This document shows positions 44,386-51,556 of a stretch of 64,000 nt of DNA, piece by piece. The stretch is from JAWLAT01 sp041395325. GTDB lineage: Bacteria > Pseudomonadota > Gammaproteobacteria > Xanthomonadales > SZUA-5. Under the pieces are notes generated by a model. The model had not been told where the DNA came from. It did not search any database and worked only from the letters and a program-made list of their open reading frames with translations. Where the stretch lies: the NCBI GenBank assembly GCA_041395325.1, contig JAWLAT010000003.1, positions 243,364 through 307,363 on the forward strand. Direction: 5' to 3'. The translations under genes were made by a program, and so were the position numbers. Numbering within the stretch: the first letter of the stretch is position 1; every line of letters starts with the position of its first letter.

Positions 44386-45350
44386 GCGCGGTGACGCCGA
44401 TCGGTGAGACTGGCGCCGCGTCCGGTCGGGCCAGCTGGCCGCTGGAACTGGCGGCGCTGGGGGCGATCTGGGGTGCCTCCTTCCTGTTCATGCGGGTGTC
44501 GGCTGCCGACTTCGGTCCGCTGCCGCAGGTCACGGTCCGCCTGGGTTTGGGTGCGCTGGCGCTGGCGCCGTGGTGGTGGCGAGCGCGGGCTCGGTTCACG
44601 CTCGACCGCTGGCCCTGGCTGTTGGCCATCGGATTGATCAACTCGGCGCTGCCCTTCCTGCTGTTCTCCTGGGCCGCGCAGCAGGCGCCGGCTGGGGTCT
44701 CGGCGATCGCCAATGCCACCACGGTGCTGTTCGCTGCCGTCATCGGGGCACTGTGTTTCGGCGAAGCGGTGGACCGCCGCCGCGCCATCGCCATTGGCGT
44801 GGGCCTGCTCGGTGTGATCGTGCTGGCGGCGGGCAAGGTCGAAGGCGTGCAACTGGGCTGGCCGGTGGCCGCCGCGTTGCTGGCCTCGTTCTGCTACGGA
44901 ATCGGTCTGCATCTGGTCCGACGCCGGCTGTCCGATCTGCCGGCCGCCGCCGTGGCTGCCGCCACGCTGGGCACTTCAGCCCTGCTGCTGGCCCCTTTGG
45001 CCGGATGGCAGTGGCCAGCCACCCCGATCCCCGCCCGCGCCTGGCTGGCGACCCTCGCACTGGGCCTGCTGTGCACCGGATTGGCCTACGTCCTCTATTA
45101 CCGCCTGGTCGCACGCGTCGGCCCGGCCAGGACGTCGACGGTGACCTATCTGGTCCCCGCCTTCGGCGTCGCCTGGGCCTGGTGGCTGCTGGATGAGCCA
45201 CTGACCCCACGCATGGGGCTGGCCGCCCTGCTGATCCTCGGCAGTGTGATGGGCGCGCAGCGCATCGCGCGGCCAGGGAGCGTTTGGCGACGCGAGAATC
45301 TGTTGCCCGACGATCGACGATGTCACGCCAACGATGGTGAGATTGGTTGA
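44382..45350 (+). CDS. DMT-superfamily (EamA) transporter
   Basis: Inner-membrane exporter-type carrier of 322 residues with ten predicted helices in two EamA repeats. Marks are ALGAIWGASFLFMRV at the start of repeat one, FGEAVDRRRAIAIGVGLLGV, and in repeat two GPARTSTVTYLVPAFGVAWAWW with LDEPLTPRMGLAALLI. It is translationally coupled to the MBL protein. Amino acid or metabolite export is typical for the family; the cargo is not indicated. Confidence 0.92.
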   Translation: MSAVTPIGETGAASGRASWPLELAALGAIWGASFLFMRVSAADFGPLPQVTVRLGLGALALAPWWWRARARFTLDRWPWLLAIGLINSALPFLLFSWAAQQAPAGVSAIANATTVLFAAVIGALCFGEAVDRRRAIAIGVGLLGVIVLAAGKVEGVQLGWPVAAALLASFCYGIGLHLVRRRLSDLPAAAVAAATLGTSALLLAPLAGWQWPATPIPARAWLATLALGLLCTGLAYVLYYRLVARVGPARTSTVTYLVPAFGVAWAWWLLDEPLTPRMGLAALLILGSVMGAQRIARPGSVWRRENLLPDDRRCHANDGEIG

Positions 45351-45765
45351 GACGCGGCCGGGTGACCGATCGCCGCCGTGTCCAGCGCAGCGGTGTGGAG
45401 AGGACTGCAACAGCGCCTCGCCCATGCGAAGAATGCCGAGAGAGGCGTCCTTGTGCCGGCGTCCCCTTGGGAGTCGCCCGCACCCAAGTGGCCCATGCCA
45501 TCGATTCGAGTGCTGCCGATTCGTCACACTGGCACTTTGCCTGCCCGTGCGACAGTGGGATGCCGGAATGCAGTCTCAAATCTGCATCGAACGCAGCAGT
45601 CGCGTGCGGAGCAGTGCGATGGCAAAGTGGGGTGGTCGTCGACACCGACCTGCCGCATCATCGGCCTCACGGCGCTGTGATGACGCACAGACTGGGTCCA
45701 GCAATGTCCGGGCTCGTTGAATGCGCGCTTCGTTGCCGTTGCTTCCCAACCATCAGGAGAAGGCA
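45351..45765. other. Intergenic region, no gene seen
   Basis: About 415 bases without a supported gene. A half-match to the shared motif (ACCCAAGTGG at about 45482) lacks the TGGGGTA half. Frames here have no family features. Confidence 0.5.
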
Positions 45766-46173
45766 GTGCATCCGGGTTTCAGTCTGGCCGTCTTGATGCT
45801 CGCCAGCATGACTGGGGCGACGATCTGTCCCGACAGTAAGCAAGTCAGAATCGCCGGTGAGCGAAGTGATCTCTCTTATGAGACCAGCGGTCATCCTTTC
45901 GGGGCGGTCACGCTGTTTTTCGGAAAGCCATTCCGGGGCTCGATCCTGAAACCAGCGATCGTCCGAGACGCTGAAGCGGAAGTCTGGGCGTTTAGCGAAT
46001 ACCAGTCGTCCGATGAGGTATGGGCAAGCTGCCAACATGAGGGCACGTCAGACTACGATCTTTTCGATCTTGGTCAGCGCCGTGTATGTCGATTCGAAGC
46101 CGAACCTGAGCTGGAAAGGGCGATATCCACCAGGTTTCATTGCGTCAATGGCGCCTATCCAGGTGTTGAGTGA
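45766..46173 (+). CDS. Small exported protein, STY0301-like
   Basis: A 135-residue exported protein. The GTG at 45766 is preferred over an ATG 15 codons upstream because AGGAGA lies at the right distance and a signal segment follows at once (LAVLMLASMTGA). Five cysteines and the pattern ICPDSKQV, VTLFFGKP, WASCQHEGT and RVCRFEAE resemble the STY0301 family, whose role is unknown. Its stop overlaps the start of the large lipoprotein (GTGA). Confidence 0.6.
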   Translation: MHPGFSLAVLMLASMTGATICPDSKQVRIAGERSDLSYETSGHPFGAVTLFFGKPFRGSILKPAIVRDAEAEVWAFSEYQSSDEVWASCQHEGTSDYDLFDLGQRRVCRFEAEPELERAISTRFHCVNGAYPGVE

Positions 46174-48854
46174 CCGCGGTGACTCGCCGTTGGATGTGGG
46201 TTTCGATCTTCTTGCTGATGGGTTGTTCGGGAGCCCTTTACCAGCCGACTCAGCCGGTCAACCCGGCGCGGACCGAATCCAGTGTTCGGTCGGTACCGCT
46301 GGATGACGGCTATTGGGTCTGGCGGGTGAGCTATCCCACCGGTCGATTCCACAGTCGCTGGTTGCTGGAATCCGTCGCCGAGCATGACCGCATGACTGCC
46401 AGGATGCCGGCTGGCACGAGCCTTGCCGCCGATGGCCGCGGAGCGACCACTGGACTGCTGGATCCTTCGCGCGCGACCGAACTGGGACCCCGACCACTGG
46501 ATTCCTCAACGTCGGTGCAACGCAGTTATGGCAATGTCTCCGGGCGCACCAATGTTCTGCTGACCCATCCGACCGACCCAAGCATCGCCTGGCTGGGTTC
46601 GGATGGCGGCGGCGTTTGGAAAACGACCAATTGCTGCGACAGTGCCACGCAATGGAGCCCGAAGACCGATCGGCCCGAGTTGGCCAGCATTGCGATCGGT
46701 GCCATGGCCCTGGATCCCGCCGATCCCAATGTGCTCTATGCCGGTACCGGCGATCATCGGCGCAATCGCTCCTTCACCTTTGGCGCTGGCGGCTTGCTCA
46801 AGTCCGTCGACGGCGGCGAAAACTGGGCGTTGCTGGGCGCAGAGGTGTTCAATCCGGTCTACACCCAGCCGATCGGCGACTTTCCCCAGTATCGAGCGAT
46901 CAGCACGATTGCGATCGATCCGCGCGATTCTGCCCGGCTCATTGTCGGCACCAACCACGGCCTGTATCTGTCGGCGGACGCCGGCCAGACCTGGTCTGGT
47001 CCCTGTTTGAGCAACAGCTTCGTGGACCAGCGTCAGGACGTGACCGGGTTGATCGCCCAGGATATCGGCGGTGCAACTCGGCTGATTGTCGCCATCGGTG
47101 CGATCGGCCGAGAGTCCGGCGTTCGCCCGAATCTCACCGAGAACGGTGCCAACGGCATCTACGCCGCTCAGCTCGGCGCGGGCGTGGCCTGTCCGTCCAG
47201 CTGGCAACTGCTCTCAACGGGAGGCCCCTGGCCGGAAGGGGCAGGCAGTGGCATCCCCTACCATCAGCCCGGGGGCAACAGTCTGCGCCGCCTGGATCTG
47301 GCCGTCGCACCCAGTGATCCGCAGACCATCTATGTGCAGCGCCAGCAGGCCGGCGTGTATCGAAGTCAGGATGGTGGCATCAGCTGGGAACAGCGGTCGT
47401 CGATGCCGGCCGATTTCAGCACCGGCTGCGTCGGCAGCGCCTACGGCAGCGGCATCAACTTTCAGGACTACAACGCCGGCCTGATCGTCAGCCCGACCGA
47501 TCCGAACGTGGTCTTTCTGAGCTCCACGGATCTCTGGCGCTCGGCCGACGGGGGCGCCAGCTTCCACAATCTCACCTGTGGCTATGACCAGCTCGCACCC
47601 AACGTGCCGGGTTATGTGCACGTGGATCAGCATGCCCGCGCCTACGTCAATGGCGATCCGCAGCGCCTGCTGATCGGCCATGACGGCGGGGTGAGCTATA
47701 CCGCCAACGCGATGGTAGCCCAACCCGATTTTCAGAACCTGAATGATTCGCTGGCGACGATTGAGTTCTACTCCGGTGCGCTCAGTCCAGGTTTCAACGA
47801 CCCCGACGTGGCCAGCCGCTTCATTGTTGGCGGCGCACAGGACAATGGCGGGGCTACGGCCGCCTGGTTGAGTGGGGACACCCCGGGAATTGCCACATGG
47901 CAAAAGCGCATGGGCTCTGATGTCACCCATGTCCAGATCGAACCGATCCTTGGACAACGCATCTACTACAGCATCGTGTGGGCCGGGATCTTTGTGGCGA
48001 TAGGCGGCTATGACCAATCTGCCACCACCTCAGCTTCGGTTGGCTGGCTGGATGACCGAATCGGTTTCCTGGCGCCATTTCGGCTCTACACCAACGGTGG
48101 TGAAGACAGCTGCCCCGCCAGCACCGGCTGCCAGCGCATGCTGGTCGGAACGCACCGGGTATGGGAGCACCTGAGTGGTGGTATTCCCAACACCGACTGG
48201 TACATCAACAGCCCGGACCTGACCAAGGCCCTGCTGAATGACTACGATCTGGAAGTGATTAATGCGCTGGAGTTCGTGCCCAGCGATCCGGACATGGCCT
48301 ATGTCGGTACCAACGACGGCAACTTCTGGCGTGGCCATGGACTGGGTTCTGGCATCCCCAATACGGCCGTTTGGGTGGATCTCACTGGGAACAATCAGAC
48401 GCTGCCCAACCGGCCGATCATGGATGTGGCCCCGCACCCGCTGGACCCGGACAGCGCGCTGGTCGGTCTGGCTGGATTCGACCAGAACACGCCCTCGACG
48501 CCGGGCCATGTCTACCGCGTTGAATGTCTGCCTGGCTGCCAGTCGATCAGCTGGTCCAACCGCAGCGGCAACTTGCCCAACATCCCGGTCAACGCCCTGC
48601 TGATCAATCCCAACCGGCCCGAGCAGGTGTACGCCGGGACGGATTGGGGTCTGTATTTCACCGATGACATCAACCAGACCCCGGTCCAGTGGCATCGTTT
48701 CGAAGGTCAGCTGCCGAACGTCATGATCTGGGATCTGGTCCACGATCACGGCGCGACAAGCCTGGGCATCTTCACTCGCTCCAGAGGTGCCTGGGTCTTT
48801 CCGCTCGCAGGTCCGGACCTGCTGCATGTCGATGGTTTCGAATCGGTGCCGTGA
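46170..48854 (+). CDS. BNR/sortilin-like beta-propeller lipoprotein with DGFE tail
   Basis: Predicted lipoprotein of 894 residues; lipobox LLMGC places Cys19 at the processed N-terminus. Repeats with Asp-box character (SxDxGxxW: SDGGGVWKT, SVDGGENWALL, SADAGQTWSG, SQDGGISWEQ, SADGGASFHN) run through the chain, indicating one or two propellers as in sortilin/VPS10 or exo-sialidase-like proteins. Glycosidase catalytic residues cannot be confirmed. The chain ends LLHVDGFESVP. It is translationally coupled to the small upstream exported protein. Confidence 0.82.
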   Translation: MTAVTRRWMWVSIFLLMGCSGALYQPTQPVNPARTESSVRSVPLDDGYWVWRVSYPTGRFHSRWLLESVAEHDRMTARMPAGTSLAADGRGATTGLLDPSRATELGPRPLDSSTSVQRSYGNVSGRTNVLLTHPTDPSIAWLGSDGGGVWKTTNCCDSATQWSPKTDRPELASIAIGAMALDPADPNVLYAGTGDHRRNRSFTFGAGGLLKSVDGGENWALLGAEVFNPVYTQPIGDFPQYRAISTIAIDPRDSARLIVGTNHGLYLSADAGQTWSGPCLSNSFVDQRQDVTGLIAQDIGGATRLIVAIGAIGRESGVRPNLTENGANGIYAAQLGAGVACPSSWQLLSTGGPWPEGAGSGIPYHQPGGNSLRRLDLAVAPSDPQTIYVQRQQAGVYRSQDGGISWEQRSSMPADFSTGCVGSAYGSGINFQDYNAGLIVSPTDPNVVFLSSTDLWRSADGGASFHNLTCGYDQLAPNVPGYVHVDQHARAYVNGDPQRLLIGHDGGVSYTANAMVAQPDFQNLNDSLATIEFYSGALSPGFNDPDVASRFIVGGAQDNGGATAAWLSGDTPGIATWQKRMGSDVTHVQIEPILGQRIYYSIVWAGIFVAIGGYDQSATTSASVGWLDDRIGFLAPFRLYTNGGEDSCPASTGCQRMLVGTHRVWEHLSGGIPNTDWYINSPDLTKALLNDYDLEVINALEFVPSDPDMAYVGTNDGNFWRGHGLGSGIPNTAVWVDLTGNNQTLPNRPIMDVAPHPLDPDSALVGLAGFDQNTPSTPGHVYRVECLPGCQSISWSNRSGNLPNIPVNALLINPNRPEQVYAGTDWGLYFTDDINQTPVQWHRFEGQLPNVMIWDLVHDHGATSLGIFTRSRGAWVFPLAGPDLLHVDGFESVP

Positions 48855-49228
48855 TCTACTGACTGGTGGTCCGGCCGATCAGGCAGCGGTGCGACGGATC
48901 GGTGCCGAATCATGACGCACTGCGGAATCACGCCTATCTGTAGCGCATTGCGACCAACCAAGAAAAAGGACAATCAAAAGTACTTCCACAGCACCGAAGG
49001 TACAGCCCCGTCGATCTCGCCGCGCACGGGCTCGGATTTCCGCGTCGCGCCCGAATCTGGCGAGATGGCGGAGCGGACGTGGTCACATCGAACGGCTTGC
49101 CGCATTATCGAGCGATGACTCTGGAGAGCAGCTTCGGACTGGCCTATGTGGCGGCACGGGACCGCCAACTCGGAGAGCACGGTTCGTCAGTCCGGCCAGT
49201 GTGGTCGTGACTGGGCCCGCGAGATTGC
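48855..49228. other. Intergenic region, no gene seen
   Basis: About 370 bases of mixed composition where GC begins to fall. No frame shows a start with ribosome site plus recognisable content, and no strong hairpin was seen. Confidence 0.45.
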
Positions 49229-49684
49229 ATGATCGGACGACTTCTCACACCGTTGACCATGGTGTTCCTGATGGCTGGTTGTGCCGCGGGGCCCACCAGA
49301 CCCGTTGTCGCGAGCCACGGTGAATGTTCCGCGGGCGCTTCATGTGAAGTCTCAGGGGCACTCCAGATCTACGTCGGAACCCAGGTGGGCACCGCCGTTA
49401 TCTTGGCTGAGGATGCATGCACCAAGTTGGCGCTACCCAAGTCGTTCTTTGACAGGTCGAGGCTCTGGAAAGGGAAGGAGGTTGTCGTCAAAGGTGTAGG
49501 CTATCTGGAGCCCGAATTTGATCAGGATGACGATTTCGCCACCTTTTGGTACGAAGAGCGCGGAAGACGCGTAAGCCTGGGATCGTGTGATGGTGGCGTA
49601 GTGGTGTTTGTTGATTCAATTTCGACGGCATCTGGCAGGCTAAGCATGACCTTTTGCGATCAAGACCAGCGATGCGTGCATTGA
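49229..49684 (+). CDS. Small lipoprotein, unknown function
   Basis: A 151-residue predicted lipoprotein (lipobox LMAGC, Cys18). The mature part has several cysteines and a beta-rich look (LQIYVGTQVGTAVILAED, KGKEVVVKGVGYLEPEF) that might be an OB-like or NfeD-like barrel, though no family was recognised. Base composition is lower in GC than the genes to its left. Three other small genes on the same strand follow. Confidence 0.6.
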   Translation: MIGRLLTPLTMVFLMAGCAAGPTRPVVASHGECSAGASCEVSGALQIYVGTQVGTAVILAEDACTKLALPKSFFDRSRLWKGKEVVVKGVGYLEPEFDQDDDFATFWYEERGRRVSLGSCDGGVVVFVDSISTASGRLSMTFCDQDQRCVH

Positions 49685-49877
49685 GTCATGGACGCGTCAC
49701 TTCGAGTCCCCCATGGATCAGTCTGACGACCGCTGCGAACGGAGCGGACAGCGTGCCGTATCTTCTGGCAGATGGCGTCCGTTTGAGGCGGACTAATCTG
49801 CGATTAGGGGTTGGCGTGACCTCTTGGTGTCCGTGATCAACGTATTACGAACCCAGATCACTTGATGAAGTATTCGA

Positions 49878-50318
49878 ATGACTAGATCGTCGCTTCTCGT
49901 CGCAGGGCTGCTGATTGGGTGTACAACAGTTTGGACTATTGTGCCGGTTAGTTCTGACGAATTCATCTTGGAGATAGTCGATGAACCGGATAGATTGCAG
50001 TTTTCCATTCTGCTTACATCCAGCGCTAGCAAAGAGATATGCTTGAGTCGCGAGGGATGGCCGTCACGAGGAGGCTATACCTCGTATGGAACTGAGGCAA
50101 GATTAGTCATTGACGACGGGAAACGGACAATTGCGGCAAGAGAAGTCGACTTTGGGTATTGCCCCGGAGGGTGTGGTAATTTCAGGTTGAAAGAGGGCGG
50201 GACATTAGAGGGCCACATCTTGTATGAGTCGTTTGGTGACGTGAATTCCATACGGGCATCGGAAGATCGCAGACTGGAGTTTAAAGTGACTCCGTATTAT
50301 TGTCGTCCGCAGAATTAG
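49878..50318 (+). CDS. Small lipoprotein, unknown function, AT-rich
   Basis: A 146-residue protein with a short leader ending in a lipobox-like LLIGC. Four cysteines lie in the mature part (EICLSREGW, YCPGGCGN, YYCRPQN). No family recognised. Codon use is clearly more AT-rich than elsewhere in the window, which suggests acquired DNA. Confidence 0.58.
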   Translation: MTRSSLLVAGLLIGCTTVWTIVPVSSDEFILEIVDEPDRLQFSILLTSSASKEICLSREGWPSRGGYTSYGTEARLVIDDGKRTIAAREVDFGYCPGGCGNFRLKEGGTLEGHILYESFGDVNSIRASEDRRLEFKVTPYYCRPQN

Positions 50319-50326
50319 GGCTCCGG

Positions 50327-50671
50327 ATGGGAAGCTGCTCGCGCATGATTTCTGCGTTCAAGATGAGAATTTGCGAATTGAGATCTCCGTTGGTTGGCGC
50401 CGCAATAGCGTTCTCTCTGTTGCTGGGTAATTTCCAGAGGGTCGCCATGGCGAGCAGGAACATCGAGGGCACCCGCGTTTTCGTCAACGACACATGGGTC
50501 CGGGATGGCATTGACAACGGGCAAACATTCCATACCGCTAGCCCGCGGACGGTGGAGAATTTGTGGGATGCCGGTGCGGGTCGCGAAAGAGTTTTTGCGC
50601 GGGAGATTCGGCAGCTAGAATGCGATGGCTACTGCAAAGTCGGTGGCAACTACATACCGCTAGAGCGATAG
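50327..50671 (+). CDS. Small exported or membrane protein, unknown function
   Basis: About 114 residues with one hydrophobic segment (VGAAIAFSLLLGNFQRVAMA) that would serve as signal or anchor. The rest is polar with two cysteines (LECDGYCKVGGNYIP). Two later in-frame ATGs (50345 and 50363) are possible starts, and none has a strong ribosome site. No family recognised; AT-richer like its neighbours. Confidence 0.45.
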   Translation: MGSCSRMISAFKMRICELRSPLVGAAIAFSLLLGNFQRVAMASRNIEGTRVFVNDTWVRDGIDNGQTFHTASPRTVENLWDAGAGRERVFAREIRQLECDGYCKVGGNYIPLER

Positions 50672-50729
50672 CGGAATCGCCTAGTAGACTGTCGATTGAG
50701 ATGATGCGCTGCAGTGAGGGTGATCAAAG

Positions 50730-51038
50730 ATGGCTTTGGATGAATCCGGCGCAACACTTAATGGCGATTTGCTTGCTTTGTACTATTCGCTGCTCCAAGA
50801 CGACAGTGAGCGCCAAAACGCCCTACTAGTTTGCGAGACTCGAGCGGAGTTCAAGAGAAAGCTGCTTCAGCTTGGGCGGTTTTCGGGGTTGAAATTCTCA
50901 AGCGATGAACTCGATGAAACGTTTTCGGGTAACGAGGGTTCTTGGAGCGAGGATCGCTTGATGGAAAGCGGGATCAAGGACAAATGGATCCAGAAGATCA
51001 TGTATATGGGTTGGGCGCCGGCTGGGTTTTCCCGTTGA
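50730..51038 (+). CDS. Nif11-like leader peptide protein
   Basis: A 102-residue protein. Residues about 13-66 follow the Nif11 pattern: LYYSLLQDDSERQNAL (hydrophobic helix, D, L), TRAEFKRKLLQLG, then GLKFSSDELDETF. In the family this region is a leader for peptide-modifying enzymes. Here the tail (GNEGSWSEDRLMESG onward) has no cysteines and no double-Gly cleavage site, and no maturation enzyme lies nearby. It could therefore be a stand-alone Nif11 protein rather than a precursor. The start is supported by GTGAGGG nine bases upstream. Confidence 0.55.
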   Translation: MALDESGATLNGDLLALYYSLLQDDSERQNALLVCETRAEFKRKLLQLGRFSGLKFSSDELDETFSGNEGSWSEDRLMESGIKDKWIQKIMYMGWAPAGFSR

Positions 51039-51189
51039 CAGCCCGGTGATGGCTGGGCATCAAGGACACCCGGAAGCGCCAGGCGAACTGGCAGAACCTT
51101 GGAGGGGCAGTTCCTTCCCCGGCAAGGCCTAGCGAGCCGCTGGGTCATCGCGTCATGGGTGGGGGCTGGTAGCGGCCCTTGCCAAGCAA

Positions 51190-51291
51190 CGCGTCACGCC
51201 GGACTACTACGGTGTCAACGTGTACTGCCTGGAAGATTTCGATCCGGCGGGCATACCGGTCAGGGCCACGGTGGGCGCCGGCATGCCGTGA
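51190..51291 (+). pseudogene. Remnant of a GFA (glutathione-dependent formaldehyde-activating)-family gene
   Basis: In one frame ending at 51291, VTPDYYGVNVYCLEDFD and the following IPVRATVG match the C-terminal signature of GFA/CENP-V-fold proteins (GVNVRCLEG, LPVR). An in-frame stop at 51130 and the absence of the zinc-binding N-terminal part show that only the tail remains. The rest of 51039-51470 has no supported gene. Confidence 0.45.
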
Positions 51292-51495
51292 CGGGCCGCG
51301 GCCAGCATCGTGTAGCCACCAGACGGGTCGGAGACCAGGCGATCGCAGCGCGGGCAGGTCCGAGTCAGCCCGGGCACACTGCCCCTCGAAGCGTCATCGA
51401 CAATGACGCACTGCAGCATCGCAAGCATCCGTAACTCATTGTCACCAAACACCAAAAAGGCCCATCAAACATACTCACACGCGTGAGAGTGAGTG

Positions 51496-51524
51496 TTGAC
51501 AGAGGCCGGCGACGGGCCTATCGT
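51496..51524 (+). promoter_or_regulatory. Sigma-70-type promoter of the TonB receptor gene
   Basis: TTGACA (51496-51501), a 17-base spacer and TATCGT (51519-51524) lie 32 bases before the ATG. Just upstream, CTCACACGCGTGAG (51474-51487) is an inverted repeat that could be a regulator site, as two TetR genes lie in the same cluster. Confidence 0.7.
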
Positions 51525-51556
51525 CCGCCTCCATTGCCCTGGGGAGGGATGGAGAG

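Noticed and set aside
45482..45491. ACCCAAGTGG as a fourth copy of the secreted-gene motif
   Set aside because: The TGGGGTA half is missing, and it is about 280 bases from the nearest start.
51207..51455. Minus-strand frame with a CPRCD motif
   Set aside because: It overlaps the GFA remnant, has no ribosome site or family match, and the single CxxC pair is not enough to support a gene.
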